Source: Stieleria sp. JC731 (GTDB taxonomy: Bacteria > Planctomycetota > Planctomycetia > Pirellulales > Pirellulaceae). Taken from it: DNA of 64,000 nt. Each line of letters begins with the position of its first letter. Within the stretch, counting starts at the first letter, position 1. The translations under genes and the position numbers were made by a program. Under the pieces are notes generated by a model. It saw nothing but the letters and a program-made list of their open reading frames with translations. It was not told the DNA's origin and made no database searches. Below are positions 18,265 to 29,329 of the stretch, piece after piece. Location: NCBI RefSeq assembly GCF_020966635.1, contig NZ_JAJKFQ010000005.1, forward strand, positions 522,481 through 586,480. Direction: 5' to 3'.

Positions 18265-19796
18265 TGGCCAACACAGTCAAATCAAATCGATTGACTGCTC
18301 GGCAGTCCGAATCGGAAAAGCGAAATGCATTCGGTTTTACATTGGTGGAACTGTTGGTGGCGATCACAATCGCATCGGTACTGACAGCGATCGCTTTGCC
18401 GACGCTGAAAGAAAGCATGCGGCAGAACTCGCTTGGCCGAGCAGCGTCGTTGGTCAAGGGCGCCTTTATCAATGCACGTGCACAGGCCATTCGTACCGGT
18501 CGACCATTTGGGATCGTGATCGAGCGTCGACGCCATGCGATCGGCGACGGGACCGCCGATACCTTGAACTTCTTTAATGCGAACTACTCCACTCGCATGT
18601 ATTACGTTCAGTCACCGCTGGAATACCGCGGCGACTATCCCGATGCGGTGGCGTATCCGATCTTCGAAGCGGTCGGTGGTAGCTCGCTAGCACCTCGATT
18701 TTTCATTCCGCGTGAAGCTGCCGGGTTGTTGTATGCGGCCGCGACGCCCTACACCTTCGGTAACGCTACGGCCGCAACGAATTTGGTCGGGACACGGACA
18801 AAGTTCGAAGTCGGCAATACCGACTATGTCTTTGAAATCACGTCGCTAGAAAAAGTGACGCTTGACCGATCGAATCCGACAACGACTATCGGAACTGGTC
18901 GAGTTGCCGTTCATCCACAGGTTGAACAAGTTGTTCCCGCAACACCTGCGAACCGGTACATCGACGGGATTCTAATCAGTTTCAACTACATCGACTTCTC
19001 ACCACGCAACGCACAGGTTGCCGGGCGGTACCAGACCATTGGCGCGCCGGGAGCAGTCGTAGCCGCATCTGCATCGGTTTTTCCAGCGGGGCTCGCATCG
19101 TTTCAGCCGATGCCGTTCAAGTTCCGCAGCAATCCGATCAAAGCGCCTTTGGCACCAGTCACGATGATCGGCAAAACGGTCATCGACCTGTCGATCTCCG
19201 GTTCGGTTCTGGCGCCTGCAGCGTTCAATTCACAAGTCGTCGTTGATCCCGCACCTGCTGCAGCGATCCCATCACTGGCCGCCGATCAGCGTTTGAATGA
19301 TGTGATTGTCATGTTTGCCGCCGACGGTCAATTGGATGGGATTTACTACGACCAACGTGTTGTCGCCGGAACGCCGTCTCAAATTGTCGGATTCCAATAT
19401 CAACGGTTCGATCCGGCGACCACCATTTCGTTCAACGTCGGGTTTGTCGACGGCGTGGTCAACAATGTCGATGACGTTGCACGCTTTCCCGATTCAGTTC
19501 CTGGGACGGACTATCAAATCAACGCCAACGATCCACCGTTGGATAACCCTGGGCCGACAGCGCCTTTGGAGATGAAGAAGAAGCCGAACTTTGCAAACAC
19601 CGATTGTGCTTGGATTCATATCCAGCCGCTCAGTGGCAACATCTCGCTTCAAACGGTCGCCTCGCAACCGATTCTTTCAGATCTGTCGGCTTACTACGGC
19701 TACAACCCGGCTCCCGGCAGCCAATTTGCTCGAGCGGTTGCTTCGGACCGCATTCGGCAATCTCGTCGGTTGGCAACTGGAGGTGCTGTGCAATGA
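18264..19796 (+). CDS. Prepilin-type protein 3 (GspH/FimT-like)
   Basis: A 510-residue protein with prepilin motif FGFTLVELLVAITI (cleavage after Gly24, Glu5 conserved). The segment after the helix, AASLVKGAFINARAQAIRTGRPFGIVIE, matches the GspH/FimT pattern (helix, then A-R-x-x-A-I-x-x-x-R-x, then beta strands). The rest, about 400 residues, is much longer than usual GspH (about 150) and rich in Pro, Ala and Asp. Start and stop both overlap neighbours (TAATG before, ATGA after). A likely minor pseudopilin that helps start fibre assembly. Confidence 0.83.
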   Translation: MANTVKSNRLTARQSESEKRNAFGFTLVELLVAITIASVLTAIALPTLKESMRQNSLGRAASLVKGAFINARAQAIRTGRPFGIVIERRRHAIGDGTADTLNFFNANYSTRMYYVQSPLEYRGDYPDAVAYPIFEAVGGSSLAPRFFIPREAAGLLYAAATPYTFGNATAATNLVGTRTKFEVGNTDYVFEITSLEKVTLDRSNPTTTIGTGRVAVHPQVEQVVPATPANRYIDGILISFNYIDFSPRNAQVAGRYQTIGAPGAVVAASASVFPAGLASFQPMPFKFRSNPIKAPLAPVTMIGKTVIDLSISGSVLAPAAFNSQVVVDPAPAAAIPSLAADQRLNDVIVMFAADGQLDGIYYDQRVVAGTPSQIVGFQYQRFDPATTISFNVGFVDGVVNNVDDVARFPDSVPGTDYQINANDPPLDNPGPTAPLEMKKKPNFANTDCAWIHIQPLSGNISLQTVASQPILSDLSAYYGYNPAPGSQFARAVASDRIRQSRRLATGGAVQ

Positions 19797-21358
19797 TTCA
19801 GATGAACAGCTTTTGCATAAACGTTCGACAAGCGTCACGTCGCGGCCTTTCCATCATGGAAGTGTTGTTCGCGATTGGTGTTCTGACGATCGGTTTGCTT
19901 GGTGTCGCATCGATCCTGCCGGTCGCGACCAACAACGCGTCGATGGCATTGAAAACGGACCGAGCTGTCGAAGAAATCAATAACCGCGTCGCGACCGAAA
20001 TTGCGGAGATCGCCGGTAAGTTTGACGAAGTCGTCATCGCGAATAATTCCGCATCATCGCTAGCCGCAACAGGCTTACGATTCAACGAAGTTTCCACGGA
20101 CAGCTTTGGCGCGACGATCTCGGTCTATGACAAGTACACCGGGGCTTCGACAGTCACGCAGCCCAATCTTCCCGATGCCTTTGTAATCGATCCTTGGTTT
20201 TTAACTGCCGCCGGAACACCGCGTGCGGACAGTACAACGCCGGGGACCATTCGAAACGGCTACGACCGCACCATGTATCCGTGTTATGACCCGCGGATGC
20301 ACCCATACAACGTTTCGCCAACGGATCCGATCGGATCATCGTTGGGAGCCGGACCGACCTATCCCAAGCTGGTTGATTTGCCACGCTTCGTTCGTGTCGG
20401 ACTTTCGTTCAACGGAACATCGTTGTTGTCGGCGATGAACGCCGAAGTCAACGCTCGACGTAGCGACGACTTTTCAATTTTGGTTCCCGATGATCGGACA
20501 AAGCCGCCAGGGTTGTTCGTCCAGCGTTCTGCCAACTCGTCCGCTTCGCTAAAGAAGAACACCGTCAGTTCACGGTTTTCGTCGATCGTCGCGATGTCCC
20601 GTAGCGACATCGGCAGCAACGTTTTCAATGCGGCCGTGATCACGATGCAAGATCGCAAGGTTGTCACCGTTCCCGGTGGATACTTTGACGGATCGATTGT
20701 CCGTCCGGCATCGGGGAATTTGCCTGCACACGATTTACGTCCTTACACCGCATGGCTTCCCGACGATCCAGCGGCGCCCGCGTCGTTCGCTCGCGAAGAA
20801 AGCATGATCTTTCCGGGCGAGATGGTTGGTTATGTCTCCGCAGCACAACGACCAATCAGTGGTGGGGGCGGAGCCGAATTCATTTTCCGTACCAGTCGAT
20901 ACGTCAAGCCGCCGGTCCGAAATGGCAGCTGGGTGATGCTGATGCGTCGCGAGTATGTTCGTGACCCCTCGGTCTTCCCAGGTATTTCGATTGTTCCCGG
21001 ACCATTGAAATTTGCTTGGTACCGGGTGAGCGACGTCGTCAAAGAACCCGCGGTAGTTACACGTGGTGGCGTCGACATGTACGAAACCCAGATCACCGTT
21101 GATGGTGCTGACTGGGTCTTTCATCCGATTCAAACGGCCTTATTCGCCACGTCTACTCCGCCTTATTACGCGCAGCCTTATTTTCCAGTTTCATCGAGTG
21201 ATCCTCGCCCTTCATGGGGAACGCCACCTGCGTTTGTGCTCGATGATATGCCTGCCAATGGAACCGATCCCCCTGGATACAATCACTTCGATTATGGAAC
21301 CACGATCGTGATTGCACCCGACGTCGTCAGCGTTAGGCAATTCCAGGTTCGTCTATAA
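19793..21358 (+). CDS. Prepilin-type protein 4 (GspI/PilV-like)
   Basis: A 521-residue protein with prepilin motif RRGLSIMEVLFAIGVLTIG (cleavage after Gly18, Glu5 conserved), the form typical of GspI/PilV minor pseudopilins. GspI is usually about 120 residues, so some 400 residues are extra. The start is an ATG overlapping the previous stop (ATGA) with GGAGG at 19779-19783, a strong ribosome site; a longer open frame upstream is a shadow of the previous gene. GspI, GspJ and GspK normally form the tip complex, and the next two genes supply the other two, so the order fits. Confidence 0.85.
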   Translation: MIQMNSFCINVRQASRRGLSIMEVLFAIGVLTIGLLGVASILPVATNNASMALKTDRAVEEINNRVATEIAEIAGKFDEVVIANNSASSLAATGLRFNEVSTDSFGATISVYDKYTGASTVTQPNLPDAFVIDPWFLTAAGTPRADSTTPGTIRNGYDRTMYPCYDPRMHPYNVSPTDPIGSSLGAGPTYPKLVDLPRFVRVGLSFNGTSLLSAMNAEVNARRSDDFSILVPDDRTKPPGLFVQRSANSSASLKKNTVSSRFSSIVAMSRSDIGSNVFNAAVITMQDRKVVTVPGGYFDGSIVRPASGNLPAHDLRPYTAWLPDDPAAPASFAREESMIFPGEMVGYVSAAQRPISGGGGAEFIFRTSRYVKPPVRNGSWVMLMRREYVRDPSVFPGISIVPGPLKFAWYRVSDVVKEPAVVTRGGVDMYETQITVDGADWVFHPIQTALFATSTPPYYAQPYFPVSSSDPRPSWGTPPAFVLDDMPANGTDPPGYNHFDYGTTIVIAPDVVSVRQFQVRL

Positions 21359-21476
21359 AAGTTTCGGTCCTATGGCCGGATAGCGGGGACGCAGGTAACG
21401 CGGACCTCAAACCACAGCATCGATGCTGAACAGTGTGATTCTTGTTTAAGTCTCGCGCCTACCCAACTCATCTACC

Positions 21477-24400
21477 ATGCGAAGATTTACAACTAACTCC
21501 CCAAGTCAGAACCGTCGCAACACTGCGTCGCGATTCTCGATGGTTGGCCATCAGCAACCTTGCCGACGTTGTCGCGGTGTCGTGTTGCTGATCGTTTTGG
21601 GAATGCTTTCGCTGTTCACGGTACTGGTGGTCAGTTTCGTGGTCTTCAGTAGTCAAGTCGCGGAGTCTTCGGCTGCGAGCCAGGAACGCCGCTTGACGGA
21701 GATTTTGCCCGACCCGCCGATTGAAAACGCAGTCAATCAGCTAATCCTTGGCACGAATGATTCCAAGAGTGCGGCGTTCGGCGCCAGCCTGATGGAAGAT
21801 TTCTACGGTAGCGACGGACGCTTGATGCGTGTTGCCCACCGTCGTGCTAATGGCAGCGGTATTCCCGCGCCTTATGGAGCTAAAGTGATGCCCCGCGAGG
21901 CTGCCGGGCAATACAAGGTTGCTCGCGGTCAATTGTTGTTGCCGCTCGATGCGGCTTCTGAACCACAAACGACACTGTTCAAGTTCCCAACGAACTTGGC
22001 TTACTGGCACTACGATGGGGCAACCCCGCCAACGAATTTGCCAGCACCCTGGACGGGAACAGCTTTCCAAGAACACGCAAACTTATTTCCACACCTCGAT
22101 GATTCGCTTTCCGGGCGTGTTCTGACCTTTGACGAAGGACCGCTAAAGAATCGCTCCTTCCGCGTCATTCGTTCGTTTGGTCGTGAAAATGGTTCCAACG
22201 ATAGTGGAAGCTCCTACGCCAACGTGACGAACTCGGCTGAGTTTTCGCTCGCCGGAAACGTGGTGATCGATCTGGCCGAGTTTGGTGGTGAAGAGGTCGA
22301 TGTCTACGGAGTCACCGAACGGCTTTATGATGTCGCTGCAACTCGCCCGAACACCTTGCTGTATTCACCCGGTGATGATGACGAACCCGGTGTTGCCGGT
22401 GTCGACGATGATGGTGTCAACGGTGTCGATGACGACGGTGAACTTGGATATCCATTTTCAGATGATGTTGGGTATCCCTTCGTTTTAAACGGCGGGGTGT
22501 TCAATGGGCGTGGATTGAATCCTGAAGGCGTGACCGGTGTGCAGCGCAACGGTGCACCTCTGGATGCGAATGCCGAAATCGAATTCACGCTCAACAGTCG
22601 ATTGACCGGTTTTTCATACCAAGCGGGAACCAATGCTCCCGAGATGGACGAGGCCTGGGACGCACCTGACTGGGAGAACTTGTTTTTGGCATGGCAGCCT
22701 AGCGATCACCGACGCCCGATTCGCAATGCCGGAAACAATATCTACAGCAGCCTTGATGGTGATCGCCTGAATCGCCAGCTGGGACAACATATCATTCCAT
22801 CGTTTCACCGTCCGGCGGTCATCAATTATCTGATGAATGCGCCGATTCGCTTGCCAAGCGACACGCGTGATCCGATGGATGCGGCTTACGTCAACGTACG
22901 GTTTGCAGATATCAAAGACCGTGCGATTTCAGGGACGTTGCAGCCTTCGGATGCGGTGCGTCTGGTTTATCTAATCAACCGGATTCGTCGGGCAACCATT
23001 CGCCCGTTGAATTTCTCCCACGAGTACGCGGGTAGCTCTCTCGGTCCTGTCCAAGGCGTTGACTTGAACGGTGACGGAGTGCCATTTGATGGTACTCCAG
23101 GATTCAGCGGATCGAGCTCCGTTCCGATCTTGAACCAAACGATCGATGTCAGCCAAGTCTCATCGAACACGTTGCAAGTTGTCAATGATGTCGAAGCGCT
23201 GGCTACATGGTTGGTCAACGGCCCGTGGGACATTGACAACGACGGTGACGGTTTGCCAGACAGTGTTTGGGTTGACTTTAATTTACCTGCGATCACAGGT
23301 CCCGATGGTCGACTTCTGAAACCTATGACTGCGATGCTGGTGGAAGACCTCGACGGAAAGATCAACGTTAACTACGCGGGCAGTTACAACCAACTTTACC
23401 AAGATCGCTTCTACACTCCATCGACTGCGACCTACGGGATCTACGCCGATGCGACGGAGTATGGCGACGTCAAACTTGCCCTCGACGAATTTGGCCACGG
23501 TGGTGGCGTTGGACCAGCGGAAATCGACTTTACCCACCTATTCGCCAATGATGCCGAACAGAACACGTTATTTTTAGGGCCGCTAGCGACAACGCAAACA
23601 ACTAACATTGTTTACCCATCGAGCGGACCGTCAGCGACGCTGACCTTGGACAACCTTTTATTCACGCGTTACGGAAACCTGCTTAACACCCGTTATGGCG
23701 GATCGATTTTCGACTACGCACGGTCGTACCCGTATCCAGGGGTGTTGTATCCGTTGCCATCGGGCAGTCCCGCTGGTTACCCACAATCGATTTACCCCTA
23801 CACGATCATCAGCGAATCGGATCGTCGCTATTCGCCGACGCCCGCCCAACCGGCGCGAGCCGAACAAGCTCGATTCTTGAAGTACCCCGGTGCTGGCAAT
23901 CGGTACTATCCGTCTGAGGAAGCGGACAAGCTTGCGAGGATCCCTTTCCCATCGCGGCTTTACGATCATGCCGCGACTGCAGTCGCTGGACGACCGGTTG
24001 ACCTTTCGGGAACCGAGATCGTTTACAAAGAACCCAACGGATCGCACCGATTCAATCGGCCTTATAGCGGCGCTGATGTCGCGAACCATCCCTATGAGTT
24101 TGGTGCGACCGAGGTTCGTGGTGATGACGTGCCGTTCTCGCCGGCAGAGTATGTGGACTTTTTGAAAGGCGGTCCCTTGGGAGGACGCCTATCGCAGCTG
24201 TTGTCGGATGCTGCCGAACGCAACGAGGCACTTCCTCGCTTGTTGACGACCGAAAGTCGCAGTGTCGATTCGCCGGAAGTTCCCGGGATGCCTAGCTTGT
24301 TGCACTTGATCGCCGAAAGGTTCGAGCGACATTCAACAGCGACCGGCGGAACCGAGCCTGATGATCGTGTGCAGTCTGTGTTGCTGAACCGCATGTTGGC

Positions 24401-27400
24401 GGTCGAGCTTCGCAAAGGAAGCAAGCTGAATCTGAATCGACAACTCGGCAACAACCGGACCGATACGGTCACAACGAACCATGTCCCGAATATTGTTGTC
24501 GCGGGCTTGTACGACGAGTCTGCGGAAACGGCCTCGCAGTTGCAAACGAATGGTGCCGGTGGCTGGGAAAACAAGACGGCCAACAACCGCAATGCACCAG
24601 AAGCGGCATTTCCCCAGCTTGGCGTCGACTCCAACTTGAACCTAACTGGATCGACTATTTCGGTTGGTAGCCAAGGCAACCTTGGAACGCAGGCATCGGT
24701 TTCGGCTCACTACGGCCCAACGAATCTGAATCCGGTTACGAACAACACGAACGCCGCCGTTCCGCTTTTAAACCAGGCTCCCTACACCAACACGGGCCTA
24801 CGAACTTACGACAACATCGCGGACTTCGACGGCGTCGATTTGAACGGCGATGGTTTCATGACACCATGGAACCCCAGAAACTCACCTTGGGATCCGACGG
24901 CGGCTCCGACCGGCAACCCTGCGCCCGATCCAGGACTTTCGCCAAATACCGCCGAAGGCACCGATGTTAATGGTGACGGTGAAGCCGACGCGATCGCCAA
25001 CGGATCCGAGCTACTTGCCCGTCACTTGTACTGTTTGATGTACGCCTTGTTGGCCGCCGACATTCAGGCTAGTGGTGAATTGGTTCCCAACTATCCCTAC
25101 CCAGGGCAATTGTCGGGAGCTCCGGTCGACGTCAAGAACCGATATGTTGCTCGTCAGCTAGCACAGTGGGCGGTTAATGCGGTTGACTATCGCGACATCG
25201 ACACCAAGTTCACCCGCCTTCGCTATGACTGGAATCCTTTCGATCAAAATGGGTTCAACTTGGCGATCGCCGCGAACAACGAAGTTTGGGGTGTCGAGCG
25301 TCCCGAAGCTCACTTGTCCGAAGCATTCGCGATGCACGACAAACGGCTGAAGCGAAACCTTCCTGAGTTGCTTGACACGACTACCGCGCCGCCGACCAGC
25401 GAAGACGGCGACGGCAATCCGGCGAACAACGAATTGCCAAGTGACGATGAATCGACCGACAGTTCGCAGTACGCAGCCGACAAGGACATGGACCAATTCC
25501 GCATGCCTCAAGGTAGTGCGTTTGTCGAAATCCAAGCCTTGGCACCTCCCGTCTCAGGAACCGGCGGAGCTCAGCCCAGTTTGCCCGGTGAACTTTATTC
25601 CAGCAATCGACTTGATCTTGGTCGTGTCGTCGGAACCGGTGTCAACCAAAGTCCCGTTTGGCGGATCGCGGTTGGTGAAAACCACGGCGGCGAACGATTC
25701 AAAAGCTCGCGTTGGATGTTTGATGCCGATCGTTTGGAAGCTTTGCAAACCTCAGGTGAAGGTAATGCGGCATACCTGGGTACTGGGCTGGACTGGAACA
25801 ATGGAGCCGATGTCACCGCCGCGCGTGATGAATGGCAAGGTTCCGTCTGGGGGACTCCTCCGACCGTGCCAACCTGGTATTCAGCCGACGTTCGCAATAG
25901 CCGACGAGTCACCTCGGACTCGTTGCGAACGGAATACGTGACGCTCGGCGATACGGATTTCAATCCGACAAATGACGGTACGAATCCGACGCGACTGCAG
26001 CTGACACGATTCGTTTGGTTTGCTCCGCTATCTCCCGGATCAAACCCGAACCTGCGACTTCTGAATGATGCTCGCAGCGGTATGCGTCACAACAACGTCT
26101 TTTTCCAGCGTCGCCAACCGATTCACAACCCGGTCGGAAGTGCGACCGGTGATCCGGAAAATTCAGGTTTGTTACTGGCCCCTGGCCAATATGCCTTAGT
26201 CGCGCCACGTGCCAGAACTTACTTTGGCCAACGGAAGAAGCCTGCGAACAACGACGCCGACCCGCAGCCTGCTTCGACAGACTTTGCTTATGATCCGTCG
26301 TACCAAAAAATCGAATTGGGACAGGTCGGCGCTTCGGCCAACTTTGGTGTCGAATACTACAACAGTACCGATAACACGACTTTGCTAACGCCGACCTACT
26401 CCGACGGGTCGAATACCTTTGACGTTGGCAATGTCTTGCCGATCATCTGTGAATCGTTGTATCCCGACGAGCTTCCAGCCAGTTACTTCACCGCGGCAAC
26501 AACACCGGTGCGTACCGGCTGGACTGACTACCAAACGAACATCCGCAGCACCGATCCCGACCTGCGGGTCGATATGGGATTCAATATTAGTGCTCCCTTG
26601 CCGGGTGGGAATTTCTACCGTGCACCGACGCATCAGGTCAGTACCGACGCGGCACCCAGCGGTGAAGTTTATCCATACGACTCCTACAGCGACGCCTATC
26701 ACAATCCTCCACCGGCTCCGCCAGCGAGCTTCTTCCCCGACACTCCCTTTGACCACGTCACCGGTCGTCCTCTGGAAGACAATTCGTACACATTGGATTT
26801 GCCAACTGGTGAAGTCAACGTCCAGTGGAACGCGATCGGAACTCACCAAGAAGCGGCAACGATCTTCTTGCAGCGCTTGGCTGATCCGACGACTCCTTGG
26901 CACCCGGTCAACAACCCGTACATCACCGTCGACTTCATGCCGATGGATTTGACCACCTTCAATGGTGAGCAAGATGTCCGTGAAAATGTCGATCGCAAGA
27001 TTGGTCTCGATGGAATGGGTAACCCAGATACCCGCATTGAGTTGATCGACAATCGCTCGGTTTGGGACCGTACCACTTACATCGGAAGTCCCAATAAGAG
27101 CAACGGTTTTGTGCCGGAGCTTCAGTTGGATACACGCCGCAAGATTCCAAACTTGGAAATGGATCGCGGCATGTCACAGATCGTCAATGTTGACACCGTT
27201 GGAAACACCACGAACAGTCGCGAAGTCATCGCGCATCGCACGAAGCTGTCGATGACGACGAGCGATTTGCGTCCGACCACTCCGACCCGGAACATTCCTC
27301 CGGCTGGGACTGCGGAAGACTACATGGCGTTTAACTTGGGTTCGATGTGGACGACTGGCAGCGAGAATGCGGGCCTGCCAGATACGAGGTATCGCGATCG

Positions 27401-29321
27401 CACGGCAACGCCGCTTGCATTTGACACCGACGCGCTGACGTTCAGCCAGTCGCTCGGGTTTATCAATCGCGAATACGGATCTCCCGTTCAATCGGATTAC
27501 AACCGTGCGGGTGTCTTCGAAGCCGACTTTGTGTACTTCAACACCATTCCTTGGATGAATCGCGAGTACCGCTCGTCGATGGACTTGTTGAACGTGCCGG
27601 CGGTTTCACACAGTCGGCTGATGGCGACGTTCAATCCAATGACGGTGCTGCAAGACAGTGCTAAACGAGAATTGACCATTGATTCGGTTGAAGCGATCGA
27701 AGCGATCAGCGGATCGCCAACAATTCGTACTTCGCACCTGTTGGGTTTCGCCACAGGAAATGCCTCGATTCGTACGGACGATGGCCAAACGACAGCTTTC
27801 GGTGCGGCACAAGCCCGTCCCGAAGTTGGTCTAGCCATTGACGACGATGCGGACTTCAGCGATCTGACCGGTGGCCGTGCAGGCTTCGAACAGATCTTTG
27901 ATTATGTCGATGTCGGGCCGGTTTGGTTCGACAGCCAGCGTTGGTTGGATCCAGCTTCGGTGTCGTTCCGAGCGGACCGAAACATGGCGGCAGCGTCGAC
28001 GGTGCAGGGGCAATTCGAGCGGATGTTCAACCGCACTGTGGAAACGTTGCAACCGCCGAACAACTTCATCGGTCTGCATCGCACGCCAGGCAAGATCAAC
28101 CTCAATACGATGCCAGACTATGTCCGCAAAGGACCTAACTTTGCGACAGCAGCACCCGCAGCGGTGCGGTCAGGGCAATTCCTGGATGGTGTGGATGATC
28201 CGGCTGACATGACTGCTAATCCACAGCAAATACTTGAAGACCCGACCAATCCTCAGGTATTGGCCAGTCAACAGCAAGACATGAACTGGAACCCTGCCAA
28301 CAATGCGGTTCGGGGTGATGGACTGTCATCGCAGTACGTCGGTTCCGATCTGTACGGGAACGGTTCGGTTTATCGTTCCTTGGCGTGGGGACATTCGACG
28401 TTTTATGAGTTGGACGGTACTCGCGGGTCCCCATCGGTATTGGGGCAAAACAATCGTTATTTCGAAGGTGCAGACACATCATTCGGCCGCGGTTTTAAAG
28501 GCTTCGTCGAATCACGTCGGGGCTATAGCACCACGCGAGCTTACCCAGCGGGTGTGCCGAGACCGACGATGGCGATTCCAAACCCGGAATTGGACTATGC
28601 CTATCCAACTCGATTTGCTGGGCTGTTTGCACCTGCCCAAGCAAGTGTGACTCCCTCGGTTCAACGTTTCATGCGACAGATGAGTCATGATACGACCAAC
28701 ACCGCTGGCTTCCCACGTCGGACACATGACATGGGACTGCTGCGTCCACACCCTGACTTTGACTTGCGGACACTGACCGCCGATCAGCTTACCGATCTGC
28801 AGACCGTGACGGATACTCGCTTCTCTCTGTTGGTAGAACAAGACTCGACAGTGAATACGCTAAACAGTTCCGCTGGGAATAGCTTGTTGCCGGTCATCAC
28901 CAATGGGACCGAAACTGAAACTCGACCGGCGGGTGTATCCAACTATCCGCCGGAACTTGATCCGGTGGTGCGATTGCGAATGCCATTGGTGAACACCGGG
29001 CTGTTCGAGCGTCCGCAGGCGGAACTTCACATGAACCGCCGTGCAAAAGATCGTGACGTTTACTTCCGCTATCAACAGGCGGCTCGGATGGCGGGCATGA
29101 CGACGCATCATAGTAACGTCTTCCTGGTGCGGATGACTGTTGGTTACTTCGTCGTCGATCCTCAAACCGGATCGGTCACACAAGAGTATGTAACCGACAC
29201 CGGCGAACCCAAACGTTCCAAAGCAACGTTCGTCATCGACCGGACCGTTCCGATCGGCTTCTTGCGTGGCAAGAACATGAACGTTGAAAAGACGATCCTC
29301 TACTCGGAAATCGAAGAGTAG
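21477..29321 (+). CDS. Giant GspK/PilX-like pseudopilin, 2614 residues
   Basis: A single uninterrupted frame of 7.8 kb. Residues 34-57 are a prepilin-like helix beginning RGVVLLIVLGML; like GspK it lacks Glu at position 5. GspK hallmarks occur twice: GKINVNYAG (about 631) and PGKINLNTMPDYV (about 2204). The lumen part is full of Asp-rich loops that resemble calcium-binding sites: DDDEPGVAGVDDDG (from about 299), VDLNGDGVPFDG (about 528), DIDNDGDGLPDSVW (about 585), VDLNGDGFM (about 1120), TDVNGDGEAD (about 1162). GspK is normally about 330 residues and caps the tip of a pseudopilus, so this is roughly eight times larger. It sits between GspI-like and GspJ-like genes. It is probably a large exposed tip or adhesin-like structure (inference). 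Confidence 0.8.
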   Translation: MRRFTTNSPSQNRRNTASRFSMVGHQQPCRRCRGVVLLIVLGMLSLFTVLVVSFVVFSSQVAESSAASQERRLTEILPDPPIENAVNQLILGTNDSKSAAFGASLMEDFYGSDGRLMRVAHRRANGSGIPAPYGAKVMPREAAGQYKVARGQLLLPLDAASEPQTTLFKFPTNLAYWHYDGATPPTNLPAPWTGTAFQEHANLFPHLDDSLSGRVLTFDEGPLKNRSFRVIRSFGRENGSNDSGSSYANVTNSAEFSLAGNVVIDLAEFGGEEVDVYGVTERLYDVAATRPNTLLYSPGDDDEPGVAGVDDDGVNGVDDDGELGYPFSDDVGYPFVLNGGVFNGRGLNPEGVTGVQRNGAPLDANAEIEFTLNSRLTGFSYQAGTNAPEMDEAWDAPDWENLFLAWQPSDHRRPIRNAGNNIYSSLDGDRLNRQLGQHIIPSFHRPAVINYLMNAPIRLPSDTRDPMDAAYVNVRFADIKDRAISGTLQPSDAVRLVYLINRIRRATIRPLNFSHEYAGSSLGPVQGVDLNGDGVPFDGTPGFSGSSSVPILNQTIDVSQVSSNTLQVVNDVEALATWLVNGPWDIDNDGDGLPDSVWVDFNLPAITGPDGRLLKPMTAMLVEDLDGKINVNYAGSYNQLYQDRFYTPSTATYGIYADATEYGDVKLALDEFGHGGGVGPAEIDFTHLFANDAEQNTLFLGPLATTQTTNIVYPSSGPSATLTLDNLLFTRYGNLLNTRYGGSIFDYARSYPYPGVLYPLPSGSPAGYPQSIYPYTIISESDRRYSPTPAQPARAEQARFLKYPGAGNRYYPSEEADKLARIPFPSRLYDHAATAVAGRPVDLSGTEIVYKEPNGSHRFNRPYSGADVANHPYEFGATEVRGDDVPFSPAEYVDFLKGGPLGGRLSQLLSDAAERNEALPRLLTTESRSVDSPEVPGMPSLLHLIAERFERHSTATGGTEPDDRVQSVLLNRMLAVELRKGSKLNLNRQLGNNRTDTVTTNHVPNIVVAGLYDESAETASQLQTNGAGGWENKTANNRNAPEAAFPQLGVDSNLNLTGSTISVGSQGNLGTQASVSAHYGPTNLNPVTNNTNAAVPLLNQAPYTNTGLRTYDNIADFDGVDLNGDGFMTPWNPRNSPWDPTAAPTGNPAPDPGLSPNTAEGTDVNGDGEADAIANGSELLARHLYCLMYALLAADIQASGELVPNYPYPGQLSGAPVDVKNRYVARQLAQWAVNAVDYRDIDTKFTRLRYDWNPFDQNGFNLAIAANNEVWGVERPEAHLSEAFAMHDKRLKRNLPELLDTTTAPPTSEDGDGNPANNELPSDDESTDSSQYAADKDMDQFRMPQGSAFVEIQALAPPVSGTGGAQPSLPGELYSSNRLDLGRVVGTGVNQSPVWRIAVGENHGGERFKSSRWMFDADRLEALQTSGEGNAAYLGTGLDWNNGADVTAARDEWQGSVWGTPPTVPTWYSADVRNSRRVTSDSLRTEYVTLGDTDFNPTNDGTNPTRLQLTRFVWFAPLSPGSNPNLRLLNDARSGMRHNNVFFQRRQPIHNPVGSATGDPENSGLLLAPGQYALVAPRARTYFGQRKKPANNDADPQPASTDFAYDPSYQKIELGQVGASANFGVEYYNSTDNTTLLTPTYSDGSNTFDVGNVLPIICESLYPDELPASYFTAATTPVRTGWTDYQTNIRSTDPDLRVDMGFNISAPLPGGNFYRAPTHQVSTDAAPSGEVYPYDSYSDAYHNPPPAPPASFFPDTPFDHVTGRPLEDNSYTLDLPTGEVNVQWNAIGTHQEAATIFLQRLADPTTPWHPVNNPYITVDFMPMDLTTFNGEQDVRENVDRKIGLDGMGNPDTRIELIDNRSVWDRTTYIGSPNKSNGFVPELQLDTRRKIPNLEMDRGMSQIVNVDTVGNTTNSREVIAHRTKLSMTTSDLRPTTPTRNIPPAGTAEDYMAFNLGSMWTTGSENAGLPDTRYRDRTATPLAFDTDALTFSQSLGFINREYGSPVQSDYNRAGVFEADFVYFNTIPWMNREYRSSMDLLNVPAVSHSRLMATFNPMTVLQDSAKRELTIDSVEAIEAISGSPTIRTSHLLGFATGNASIRTDDGQTTAFGAAQARPEVGLAIDDDADFSDLTGGRAGFEQIFDYVDVGPVWFDSQRWLDPASVSFRADRNMAAASTVQGQFERMFNRTVETLQPPNNFIGLHRTPGKINLNTMPDYVRKGPNFATAAPAAVRSGQFLDGVDDPADMTANPQQILEDPTNPQVLASQQQDMNWNPANNAVRGDGLSSQYVGSDLYGNGSVYRSLAWGHSTFYELDGTRGSPSVLGQNNRYFEGADTSFGRGFKGFVESRRGYSTTRAYPAGVPRPTMAIPNPELDYAYPTRFAGLFAPAQASVTPSVQRFMRQMSHDTTNTAGFPRRTHDMGLLRPHPDFDLRTLTADQLTDLQTVTDTRFSLLVEQDSTVNTLNSSAGNSLLPVITNGTETETRPAGVSNYPPELDPVVRLRMPLVNTGLFERPQAELHMNRRAKDRDVYFRYQQAARMAGMTTHHSNVFLVRMTVGYFVVDPQTGSVTQEYVTDTGEPKRSKATFVIDRTVPIGFLRGKNMNVEKTILYSEIEE

Positions 29322-29329
29322 GAGTGACC

